Below, piece by piece: positions 1 through 7,571 of a stretch of 44,043 nucleotides of DNA. A program made the translations under genes and the position numbers. Origin of the DNA: Rhizobium sullae (GTDB lineage Bacteria; Pseudomonadota; Alphaproteobacteria; Rhizobiales; Rhizobiaceae). Location: contig NZ_FWER01000050.1 in the NCBI RefSeq assembly GCF_900169785.1, forward strand, positions 1-44,043. Direction: 5' to 3'. Under the pieces are notes generated by a model. The model made no database searches and was not told the origin of the DNA. It saw only the letters and a program-made list of their open reading frames with translations. Within the stretch, counting starts at the first letter, position 1. Every line of letters starts with the position of its first letter.

Positions 1-1
1 G

Positions 2-1300
2 CCCTTCGTCGAGGACGCCGCGCCTCTGGTCATCGCGGTCGATCTGTCGCAGACGATGGACGCCATTGACGTGACCCCCTCGCGGATCGAGCGCGCCAAG
101 CTGAAGATCAAGGACGTGATCGATACGAGGCAAGGTGCTCGGACTGCGATCGTCGCCTATGCGGGGAGCGCCCATCTCGTGCTGCCGCCGACGGAGGACG
201 CCGCCTTGCTCGAAAGCTACTCCGACGCTCTGGCGACGCGGCTCATGCCGAGGCCTGGCAAGGACACGGCAGCCGCCCTGGCGCTGGCGGACAGCCTGCT
301 CGAAAAGGAAGAAGCGTCGGGCACGATCCTCCTGCTGACCGACGGGGTCGAGGAAGCGGCCTCTAAGGCGATCGAATCCAATTCGAACGGCATCGTCATC
401 CTTGGCGTCGGCACGTCGGCCGGCGGTCCGGTCAAGACGCCCGACGGCGGATTCGCTTCCGATCCTTCCGGATCACGTCTGTTCGCGAAACTCGACGTGG
501 CGAAGCTGGAAGAAATTGGAAAGGAAACCGGAGCGAGCGTCGCGACGGTGACGGACGACGACACGGACGTCCGGTGGGTCGCGCAACGGGTGCGCTCGAA
601 CTTCGCGCAGAAGCAGGCCAAGGAAGGCGACCGCTGGCGCGACCTGGGCTGGTGGCTGATCGTGCCATTGGCGATCGCCATGGCCTTCTCCTTCCGCAAA
701 GGGTGGGTGGTCCGGGCTGGCATCGTGCTGCTGGCAGTCCAACTGTTCTCGCCAGGTACCGCGCGCGCCGCGGGGCTTGCGGATATGTGGCTGACGCACG
801 ACCAGCAGGGGCGGATCGCCTTCGAACGCGGCGACTACTCCGCGGCGGCGGACAAGTTTTCCGATCCGATGTGGAAGGGCGTCGCCCTCTATCGCGCCGA
901 AAAGTTCAAGGAGGCGGTGGACGTGCTCGCTTCCGTCGACACCGCCGAGAGCTGGTACGACCAGGGCAACGCCCTTCTGCACCTCGGGAAGTACGACGAG
1001 GCGGTCGCCGCCTACGGAAAGGCGCTCCAGAAACGAGAGGATTGGCCGGATGCGGCAGCAAACCTCGCCGTCGCGCAACAGCTTGTCAAGGCACAGAAGG
1101 AGAAACAGGAGGAGCAGCCGGAGCAGCCGAGCGAGGCCCCGGACAGCGTCCAGTTCGACGACAAGGGAAAGCAGGGAAAGGAAGGCACGATCAACGTCGC
1201 CGAGCAGACCTCCGAGATGTGGATGAAAAACATCTCCGTCAGTCCGGCCGACCTGATGGCCCGCAAATTCTCGATCGAGGCCGGGAGGATGGCGCAATGA
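2..1300 (+). CDS. BatB-like VWA-domain protein with C-terminal TPR (5' end outside window)
   Basis: This is the C-terminal 432 residues of a membrane-anchored von Willebrand factor A protein; the frame is open from base 2, so the true start lies to the left. The first visible residues hold a MIDAS-type metal site (DLSQT) followed by PSRIERAK, the usual BatB/Aerotolerance signature. A hydrophobic stretch near residues 215-255 (WWLIVPLAIAMAF, then AGIVLLAVQLF) gives one or two membrane spans. TPR-like helices follow (FERGDYSAAADKF, GNALLHLGKYDEAVAAYGKAL), ending in a Glu/Gln-rich tail. Bat families sometimes encode the TPR part separately (BatC), so this reads as a BatB-BatC fusion. Its stop overlaps the start of the BatD-like gene as ATGA, so the two are probably translationally coupled. 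In other bacteria Bat proteins act at the envelope with MoxR ATPases; the exact role here is not known. Confidence 0.85.
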   Translation, partial: PFVEDAAPLVIAVDLSQTMDAIDVTPSRIERAKLKIKDVIDTRQGARTAIVAYAGSAHLVLPPTEDAALLESYSDALATRLMPRPGKDTAAALALADSLLEKEEASGTILLLTDGVEEAASKAIESNSNGIVILGVGTSAGGPVKTPDGGFASDPSGSRLFAKLDVAKLEEIGKETGASVATVTDDDTDVRWVAQRVRSNFAQKQAKEGDRWRDLGWWLIVPLAIAMAFSFRKGWVVRAGIVLLAVQLFSPGTARAAGLADMWLTHDQQGRIAFERGDYSAAADKFSDPMWKGVALYRAEKFKEAVDVLASVDTAESWYDQGNALLHLGKYDEAVAAYGKALQKREDWPDAAANLAVAQQLVKAQKEKQEEQPEQPSEAPDSVQFDDKGKQGKEGTINVAEQTSEMWMKNISVSPADLMARKFSIEAGRMAQ

Positions 1301-2628
1301 TCACGATGAAATTCCTCGTCGTCCTGATCGTTCTCCTGACATGTGCACGGGCTTTCGCAGCCGAGCCGTTCGGGCGGGCGTCGATCGAAGGCGCCGAAGG
1401 GATCGTTCCCGGCCAGCAGGTGCACGTGGTCGTCGACGTCTTCGCGCCGGACTTCTTTACGTCGCCGCCGCAGTTTCCGCTGTTCAAGGTGCCGGACGCC
1501 CTCGTAACGCTGTCGGACGACCGTCCCCAGAACCTGGTGCAGACGATCGACGGCGTGGAGTATTCCGGAATCCGCAGGAGCTACGCCGTCGTTCCGGAGA
1601 AGGCCGGATCCTTCCCGCTCCCCGAGATCGACATCGATCTAGGCTATTCCGCGAATGGAAATCCTGTGAAGACGCAGGTGAAGATGGCCCTCCCTTCCTT
1701 CAAGGTCGCTCCGGCTTCCGGCCAGACCTCGACGCCGTTTGCCGCGCGTAATCTCACCGTCACCCAGTCCTTCGACAGGGATCCGGCAAGCCTCAGGGTG
1801 GGAGGCGCAGTCGTAAGGACGATCGTCATCTTTGCAGAGGATACGCAGGCGATGCTGATGCCGCCCCTCGACCTTGCGCAAGTCGCGGGACTCGCCACAT
1901 ACGCAAAGCCGCCATTGCTTGCGGACGGGGTGGAACGACGCGGGATAGGCCGCAGCGTCGAGACCGGAAGCACCAGAACGGAGACCATCGTCTACACGAC
2001 GTCCAGCGAGGGCCGTTTTTCGCTTCCCGCGATTTCCTATTCCTGGTTCGACGTCGATGGCCATGCCAATGCGGCTGCGACCCTTCCCGCCGTCGGCCTC
2101 GTCGTCGCAGCACCAACAACGCCGCGCACGCGTATCGATCCAAAACTGGATCAGGAATCCGCCCCTTCGAGGGGAATGACGAGAGGATTGCTTACAGTGA
2201 TGTTGCTGGGCGCGGTCGATGTCGCTGCGGCTCTGTTCGCATGGCGACGCTATCCGGCAATTCGCGCAGGCTTGAAAAGGTTTCGGGAACAGCGCCGGAA
2301 TTCTCCGCATCGAAGACTGCGCCGGCTCCAGGCGGTGATCAGGGTCGGTCCCGACGATGCCATCTATCGCGCGCTCCAGGACTGGAGCCGTCGCCTGGGA
2401 TTCAGGACGGTCACGGCCTGGGTCGACGCGCAAGGGAATCCGAGGCTGGCGCCGCAGGTCGCGCTCCTCGAGCGGCGTCTCTTCCGCTCGCGCGACGCAC
2501 AGTTGGATCGGACGGCGCTGGCGTCTGCGATCGCTCTGCCCGCTGCGGAGCGCGAGGATGCGAAGAGCGCCCTGCCCGATCTGAATCCCACGCCCCGGAG
2601 GCCGTTGTTACCCTCGTTGTTACGGTAA
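1297..2628 (+). CDS. BatD-like periplasmic/membrane protein
   Basis: This predicted 443-residue exported protein begins at the ATG that overlaps the upstream stop by four bases. The start gives a clear signal peptide (MITMKFLVVLIVLLTCARAFA). A long beta-rich periplasmic part follows, including a segment typical of BatD (YSGIRRSYAVVPEKAGSFPL). A transmembrane helix lies near residue 300 (GLLTVMLLGAVDVAAALFAW), followed by a basic cytoplasmic tail of about 130 residues. The frame is open far upstream, but that extension crosses the BatB coding region and has no signal peptide. BatD family proteins are partners of VWA Bat proteins in Bacteroidetes and proteobacteria. The gene is in the same operon as the VWA gene and is followed, after about 60 bases, by a formylglycine-generating-enzyme homologue. 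Confidence 0.82.
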   Translation: MITMKFLVVLIVLLTCARAFAAEPFGRASIEGAEGIVPGQQVHVVVDVFAPDFFTSPPQFPLFKVPDALVTLSDDRPQNLVQTIDGVEYSGIRRSYAVVPEKAGSFPLPEIDIDLGYSANGNPVKTQVKMALPSFKVAPASGQTSTPFAARNLTVTQSFDRDPASLRVGGAVVRTIVIFAEDTQAMLMPPLDLAQVAGLATYAKPPLLADGVERRGIGRSVETGSTRTETIVYTTSSEGRFSLPAISYSWFDVDGHANAAATLPAVGLVVAAPTTPRTRIDPKLDQESAPSRGMTRGLLTVMLLGAVDVAAALFAWRRYPAIRAGLKRFREQRRNSPHRRLRRLQAVIRVGPDDAIYRALQDWSRRLGFRTVTAWVDAQGNPRLAPQVALLERRLFRSRDAQLDRTALASAIALPAAEREDAKSALPDLNPTPRRPLLPSLLR

Positions 2629-2687
2629 CAATCTTCCCTCGCGCGGCGTGGAAGTTAAGGTCGGGAGGATCAGTCCTGGAGGTGGCT

Positions 2688-3644
2688 ATGGCAATGGCAT
2701 TCGAGAGTGCGGCAGACGACCGACGGGACGATGGACTGGTCTGGATTCCCGGCCGGACGTTCACGATGGGATCGAACGACCACTATCCGGAAGAGGCCCC
2801 TGCCCATCCAGTGAAGGTGGACGGCTTCTGGATGTCGGAGACGCCGGTCACGAACAGGCAGTTCAAGGAATTCGTCGAGGCGACGGGGCACGTCACCGTC
2901 GCCGAGAAGGCGCCCGATCCTGACGACTATCCGGGGGCAAAGCCCGAGATGCTGAGGGCGGGTTCGCTGGTCTTCGTGCAACCAAAGTCGGTCGACGGAC
3001 CGGATATTTCGCAGTGGTGGATCTTCAAGTTCGGTGCGAACTGGCGGCGTCCTCTCGGCGGACTGAGCGACCTGCGCGGCAGGCTCGACCACCCCGTCGT
3101 CCACGTCGCCTACAGAGACGCACTCGCCTACGCGCACTGGGCGGGGATGGATCTCCCCACGGAGGCGGAATGGGAGCTGGCTGCCCGCGGTGGAGCGGAC
3201 GGCACGGAATTCGCATGGGGGAGCGAACTTGCGCCCGGCGGCGTCGCGATGGCCAACACCTGGAGCGGCACGTTCCCGATCCATTCCACCAAGCCGAAGG
3301 GAAGCGAACGCACGTCGCCAGTCCGGTCCTTCCCTGCGAACGGCTACGGTCTCTACGACATGATCGGCAACGTCTGGGAATGGACGAGCGACTACTGGTC
3401 GACACGCCACCCGGAACCTGCGGAGCATTCATGCTGCATCCCAAGCAATCCGCGCGGGGGCGACGCCGATTCGAGCTTCGATCCACGCCAGCCGGCCATC
3501 CGCATCGCCAGGCGGGTTCTCAAAGGCGGGTCGCAACTGTGTGCGCCGAATTACTGCAGGCGGTACCGACCAGCGGCCCGTCATGCCGAACCCGAGGATA
3601 CCTCCACCAGCCACGTCGGCTTCCGATGCGTAAAGAGAACTTGA
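2688..3644 (+). CDS. Formylglycine-generating enzyme (SUMF1/FGE-sulfatase family)
   Basis: This 318-residue protein has the FGE-sulfatase fold. FGE enzymes oxidise a cysteine in type I sulfatases to the catalytic formylglycine. The start at 2688 is set by GGAGGT eight bases upstream and gives WIPGRTFTMGSN near the N-terminus, the usual first strand of the fold. Other family marks are FWMSETPVTNRQFKEFV, LPTEAEWELAARGG, GLYDMIGNVWEWTSD and a final VGFRC. The two active-site cysteines of true FGEs are present as CAPNYCRRYR (Cys285 and Cys290), so it should be catalytic rather than one of the many cysteine-less structural homologues. There is no signal peptide, consistent with cytosolic action. 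No sulfatase is present in the window; the next gene looks deleted at the place where one might have been. It is preceded by the near-palindrome TGTTACGGTAACA around 2618-2630. Confidence 0.9.
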   Translation: MAMAFESAADDRRDDGLVWIPGRTFTMGSNDHYPEEAPAHPVKVDGFWMSETPVTNRQFKEFVEATGHVTVAEKAPDPDDYPGAKPEMLRAGSLVFVQPKSVDGPDISQWWIFKFGANWRRPLGGLSDLRGRLDHPVVHVAYRDALAYAHWAGMDLPTEAEWELAARGGADGTEFAWGSELAPGGVAMANTWSGTFPIHSTKPKGSERTSPVRSFPANGYGLYDMIGNVWEWTSDYWSTRHPEPAEHSCCIPSNPRGGDADSSFDPRQPAIRIARRVLKGGSQLCAPNYCRRYRPAARHAEPEDTSTSHVGFRCVKRT

Positions 3645-3653
3645 GGTGAAGAG

Positions 3654-4379
3654 ATGAAGTTCCGCGCTCAGATCTACGACACCGTGCTTGCGGCTTTTCT
3701 CGTCGCCGGCCTTTTGCTAGTGGGAGGCATCCTCGGCCCAACCTTGGCTCAGGAGGCTGTGCCCTCGTGGAACGACACGGCCGCGAAGACGCGGATCATA
3801 GACTTCGTGAAAGCGACGACGACCGCGGGCGGTGAAGGGTACGTCGCGCCGGAAGATCGGATTGCGGTCTTCGACAACGATGGCACGCTCTGGTCCGAGC
3901 AGCCGATCTACTTTCACTTTGCCTTCATGCTCGACCGCGTGAAGAAGCTTGCGCCGCAACATTCCGAATGGAAGGCGAAGGAACCCTTCAAGTCGATCCT
4001 CGCGGACGATCTTATGGGCGTCGCCAAGGGTGGCGAAAAGGGCATCGTCGATCTGGCGATGATCGCGAAGAAGATCGGAGCGGAACTACGGGCCGACCCT
4101 GAACTCGGACCGTTGTTCATCCAGCCGTTGAAGATGAAGGGCGTCGAGGAGTTCGGCGACTACGGCATCGTCCTCAGTTTTGCCATGACGACCCTCCCCG
4201 GCATGCAGACCTACATAAGGCGCAAGGCGTACGCCAAGATCCGCGAGGCTTTCAAGGAAAACAGCATCGAGTTCGCGACCTCGTCCGTGCATGTCGGCAA
4301 CGACGACCGCGATGGCGCAGCGGCAGCCGCGACTGCGATCCGGACGCAGCAGGCCAAAGCCGCCGCTGCGGAGGGCTAG
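3654..4379 (+). CDS. Chimeric ORF: N-terminal HAD phosphatase joined to C-terminal MscS channel domain
   Basis: This 241-residue ORF combines two unrelated families. Residues 1-32 are a signal peptide. Residues 35-136 match the start of secreted HAD-type phosphatases, including motif I (DNDGTLW at 74-80, with the nucleophile Asp) and the region after it, up to about GGEKGIVDLAM. From residue 137 (IAKKIGAELRADPELG) to about 214 it matches the cytoplasmic beta/alpha-beta end of MscS mechanosensitive channels, including KGVEEFGDYGIVL, LPGMQTYIRRKAY and IREAFKENSIEFA. HAD motifs II-IV and the MscS pore helices are absent. The frame is intact, so a protein could be made, but neither activity should survive. 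The simplest reading is an in-frame deletion with an endpoint near 4055-4070 that removed the HAD 3' end, the MscS 5' end and anything between. The stop TAG is immediately followed by the next gene's ATG. Confidence 0.75.
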   Translation: MKFRAQIYDTVLAAFLVAGLLLVGGILGPTLAQEAVPSWNDTAAKTRIIDFVKATTTAGGEGYVAPEDRIAVFDNDGTLWSEQPIYFHFAFMLDRVKKLAPQHSEWKAKEPFKSILADDLMGVAKGGEKGIVDLAMIAKKIGAELRADPELGPLFIQPLKMKGVEEFGDYGIVLSFAMTTLPGMQTYIRRKAYAKIREAFKENSIEFATSSVHVGNDDRDGAAAAATAIRTQQAKAAAAEG

Positions 4380-5516
4380 ATGGCCGGCGCGGACGTCGAT
4401 CGTCTTCGGATCATGCATGGGGGTCCTTTCTACGACCTGATGGACCGCCTGGGCATGGGGAAGCGCAGGTGGCGGGCGTTCGTGCTGGCGTTGCTATGCT
4501 GGACCGTCCCGGTGCTGCTGTTGCTGGCGACGCGCGGCGGCTATGGAGTGGTGCTCTTCCTGCGCGACTGGGGTGCATGGGCGAAGTTTCTGATCGCGCC
4601 CGTCCTGCTGACGCTTGCCGAAAAACCGATCGGCTTCGCGCTCGATGAATGCCTGTCGTTCCTGTTCCGCGTCCCGCTGGTGGCGTCGCAGTCAATGCCG
4701 CACGCGCGCGAGGCGCTGCGGGAAGCGCGCGGCCGGACGACCGCCCGAGCGCCGGAGATCGTGTGCGCGGCACTCGCCGTCATGGCGACGGCATTCAACG
4801 CAGCGACGTTCCTCGGTGGAGGCGGTCCCGCCTGGGCAGTGTTTGAAGGAGGTGTCTCGGTGACCGGCCTGTGGTGTCTCGTCGTCGGCAACACCCTCTA
4901 CTGGTTCTTGCTGACGCGACTGATATGGAAGCATGTCGTCTGGTGGCGGCTCCTCTCGGCCTTCGGCAGGTGCCGCCTTCGTCTCGTCGCCACGCATCCG
5001 GACGGTCACGCAGGTCTCGGCTTCCTGGGCTTCTACCCGGCGGGCTACGGTCTGTTTACATTGGCGGTGAGCTCGGTGTTCGCGGCGGGCGTAGGCCACG
5101 TCATGCAGCGAGAGACCGTTACGCCCGGCCTTTTCACCGCCGTATGCGTCGCGTGGCTGGCGGTCGTGGCGATCTACTACATCGTCCCTTTGATAGGCGT
5201 CGCTCTGCTGGTCTCCCGGCTGAAGAGAAAGGCGGTTCTGCTATCCCTGACGAAGGCAACCGCCTTCGAACGATGGAGCGAACGGACCACGCTGGGGGGC
5301 AACGTCTTCGCCGACGAAGCGGAGCCGGAGGTGGCGGAATTCCACGACGTGAAGCCCGTCTATCTCGCGTCGATGAAGACGTCGGCGCTCCTGATCAACA
5401 AGGGGAACGTCCTGCCCGTGCTGCTCCCCGCGCTTTTGCCGATGCTCGTGGTCGGCGCTTCGTACCTGTCGTATTCGCAGCTCGGGCCGATCGTTAAGCG
5501 GCTGCTTCTTCTGTGA
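4380..5516 (+). CDS. Polytopic inner-membrane protein of unknown function
   Basis: This predicted 378-residue membrane protein starts directly after the stop of the HAD/MscS chimera (zero spacing) and is therefore the last gene of the operon. It has about six hydrophobic segments: ALLCWTVPVLLLL, FLIAPVLLTLAEKPIGF, VTGLWCLVVGNTLYWFLL, YGLFTLAVSSVFAAGVG, FTAVCVAWLAVVAIYYIVPL and VLPVLLPALLPMLVVGA. A loop before the last segment is acidic (FADEAEPEVAEFHDVKP). I do not recognise the family. Its position after the Bat, FGE and HAD/MscS genes suggests an envelope role, but that is inferred from neighbours only. Confidence 0.8.
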   Translation: MAGADVDRLRIMHGGPFYDLMDRLGMGKRRWRAFVLALLCWTVPVLLLLATRGGYGVVLFLRDWGAWAKFLIAPVLLTLAEKPIGFALDECLSFLFRVPLVASQSMPHAREALREARGRTTARAPEIVCAALAVMATAFNAATFLGGGGPAWAVFEGGVSVTGLWCLVVGNTLYWFLLTRLIWKHVVWWRLLSAFGRCRLRLVATHPDGHAGLGFLGFYPAGYGLFTLAVSSVFAAGVGHVMQRETVTPGLFTAVCVAWLAVVAIYYIVPLIGVALLVSRLKRKAVLLSLTKATAFERWSERTTLGGNVFADEAEPEVAEFHDVKPVYLASMKTSALLINKGNVLPVLLPALLPMLVVGASYLSYSQLGPIVKRLLLL

Positions 5517-5959
5517 TCGGACAGTCAGCGTAAGTCGCCAGCTCGTGTAGCGATCACACTTGATCGCGCCAAAACAAAGTCCTCCTGCGGCAAGATCGTG
5601 CCGCGGCCCCCTCGGCAAAGTCCAGAAGAAACCCCAATGTTATGTCCGTTCGGCGACGAGCTTCGATGAAAGCCCGGGTTTTCGCGCGGACAGCCTTTTG
5701 TAGGCCGAAATCCACTTAGCAAAACGCCGGGAACTGTTCAGACAGACCGAGCCAGCTCTAATGACACCTGCCGATGAGGGTCGCGCGGCACCCTGTCGAA
5801 GAGCGCGAGTACTTCGTCATTGGTCTGCATTTCGGTTCCTTCGTTGCTTTACTCGCCGAGCATGCTTCCCGCGGCGACAAGCCACAATGCGCCGAGCGCG
5901 CTCCGCGTAGCTTTAGACAGAAAGTTCCAAGCAGTCCTTCACAAGCCGGCATCCGCCCC
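5517..5959. other. Non-coding stretch after the Bat/FGE operon
   Basis: No convincing gene is seen in these 443 bases. On the minus strand an AAGGAA-type ribosome site precedes a 30-codon ORF (MQTNDEVLALFDRVPRDP...) ending near 5742; it is too short to support on its own. No clear terminator hairpin with a T-run was found after the membrane protein gene. Confidence 0.4.
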
Positions 5960-6664
5960 TTATCGGATGTAAAGGTCCTCGCCGGAGGACGTGGTGTGGC
6001 ACGCCCCGTTTTTCACCCCCTGGTCGCCATGCCATGGCGAATGGGAAACATTCCCCGTGTCGCGCAGAATCTGCTCGACGACCGCCTTTGCGTCTCCCAG
6101 CGCGATGCGGAAGAAGCCGTCGCCGATCGCGTGTGAGAAAAGACGCTCGTGGATACGCCGGTAGGCGTCGAGCGGATCGTGAAGGAGCCATGTCGCCAGG
6201 ACGCCGAAGGCATTGTGGTCGGGGTGCTCGCGGTCCAGGCGCTTGACCACGTGCTCGACGCTACCGGCCGCGGCGCCGATATGAAGGATGTCCCACTCGG
6301 AGCTGGACCAGAGAATATATGCCCAGCCGAATTCGTCGAGGGGATGGGCCGCGTCGACCGCCATGTCGAGATAATTGCCGAGCATTTCGAGGCAGTGGTC
6401 TTCGACTATCCGCGAACGGACGATCTCGTAGACCTCCGCGTCCTGTACCCGGATCGCCATTCGCGCCCACGACATGCGCCAGGACGTAGCCCTCGCAAGT
6501 TCGGAGGAAGGGTATCCGAGCAGTCTCGACACGGTGTACCAGTCCGACGTGTCGCCTAGCGCGATCCGCGAAAACAGGCCCTTAACAACGCTGAAGCAAT
6601 CTTGCAGCGCGTCTTCAGCGGCAGGCAATCCGGGTGACGAAAGGGTCTCGAGCACGACGCGCAC
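5960..6664 (-). CDS. Divergent T5orf172/GIY-YIG-like protein, possibly frameshifted at its 5' end
   Basis: This 234-residue ORF starts at GTG. Its C-terminal third follows the T5orf172 branch of the GIY-YIG nuclease fold: a first strand GWAYILWSS, a second strand LHIG in place of the usual YKIG, then VVKRLD, FGVLATWLL, YRRIHERLF and GDGFFRIALGDA. The position normally holding a metal-binding Glu before the IHERL helix appears to be Tyr, so nuclease activity is doubtful. The N-terminal two thirds are not recognised. The frame stays open upstream of the GTG for about 35 codons of protein-like sequence (YRVIGFGTSEIDARAWQPR), then meets a TAG. An ATG at 6794 in another frame leads into the same region (MSFRNVKGPHNAIRSVV), so a frameshift near 6730-6745 could have split a longer gene of about 278 codons. 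No partner gene is adjacent. Confidence 0.5.
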   Translation of the reverse strand: MRVVLETLSSPGLPAAEDALQDCFSVVKGLFSRIALGDTSDWYTVSRLLGYPSSELARATSWRMSWARMAIRVQDAEVYEIVRSRIVEDHCLEMLGNYLDMAVDAAHPLDEFGWAYILWSSSEWDILHIGAAAGSVEHVVKRLDREHPDHNAFGVLATWLLHDPLDAYRRIHERLFSHAIGDGFFRIALGDAKAVVEQILRDTGNVSHSPWHGDQGVKNGACHTTSSGEDLYIR

Positions 6665-6940
6665 CGCGGTGATGCGGGGCTGCCACGCTCTTGCGTCGAT
6701 CTCGGACGTGCCGAAGCCGATGACCCTGTAGGCAGCCTTTGGCCACTACGGACCGGATCGCATTGTGAGGGCCTTTGACATTCCTGAAGCTCATGCGGGT
6801 GATAGTCCCCTTGACGTCCGCGCCGACGGAATGCTGCGCGTCTGCAGTGTCAACTGCGGCCGTCCGTCGCGGCCCCGCTTCCACTCACACACCCTTTAAC
6901 CGCCCACCGGGCATGTCGGCGGCCTCATCATTTCCGTTCC

Positions 6941-7168
6941 TCAGTCCTTGAAGTCCTGATCGCCTTTCAGCCAATATGATCGTCCGCCTCGATCTTGAGG
7001 GAGCCGAAGCTGGTGCTTTTCTGAGAAGATAGAGGATCGTATCCTTGACCTGTCGTCCGTTAGCGCACCGACCTTCTTCGTGTGCCTGTACTCGTTCCGC
7101 CCGGCGTTCGCGCTCGCTGCGTTCTTCCTCGTCGCGGCGCTCATAGCAACTTTCACGTCCCATGCCAA
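6941..7168 (-). CDS. Small basic hypothetical protein (weak)
   Basis: This is a possible 75-residue basic, hydrophilic protein (NEYRHTKKVGALTDDR, LRLPQDRGGRSYWLKG). No family is recognised. A competing frame of 104 codons overlaps it at 6885-7199, but that frame has the low-complexity Arg/Glu/Gly composition typical of a shadow. There is no strong ribosome site. The ORF lies in an otherwise gene-poor region and may be a decayed fragment. Confidence 0.25.
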   Translation of the reverse strand: MAWDVKVAMSAATRKNAASANAGRNEYRHTKKVGALTDDRSRIRSSIFSEKHQLRLPQDRGGRSYWLKGDQDFKD

Positions 7169-7571
7169 AGTTCTCCAATGAACCTTCGCCGCCCCTCATT
7201 CAGATCATGGCGGCGCAATGCTGCCTCGATATCCAGGATTATTGGCGGTTTCCATTGATCACCCGATGCCGTTTCATGGAACTCTAGCCTGCAAACAACT
7301 AAGGGATGCTTTCAGTGGCGTGACCTATTAAAAAATGGGTCGATGTGAATCACCTGGCTTGAACTCCGCTACGGTACTTTCCGATCGGGTTCGGGGAGCC
7401 ACCCACGTGTCAGGCCTCGGCTGATGCAGCCCGCCGCCGCATGCCCAGTCGGCTCACGATCGGCGCCGATGATGACCCACCTATGCTATGAATTTGCCAA
7501 CAAACTGATGCACCTAGTGGCAGTCGGTTCAGGGGATAGCGGGCCGATGCTGATTCAAACGCTCACTTCCT
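7169..7571. other. Intergenic region with no recognised feature
   Basis: These roughly 400 bases precede the convergent end of the VWA gene. Short ORFs are present on both strands, but none has a ribosome site and recognisable composition together. The stretch around 7290-7350 is visibly less GC-rich than its neighbours, which suits non-coding DNA or foreign sequence. No repeat or RNA gene was identified. Confidence 0.35.

Noticed and set aside
574..1296. Upstream extension of the BatD-like frame
   Set aside because: It overlaps the BatB coding region, is Gly/Arg-rich, and would bury the signal peptide that begins at 1297.
473..1297. 274-codon minus-strand ORF opposite the BatB-like gene
   Set aside because: It is antisense to a gene with clear VWA and TPR motifs, and its composition (Arg/His/Leu-rich) is that of a shadow frame in GC-rich DNA.
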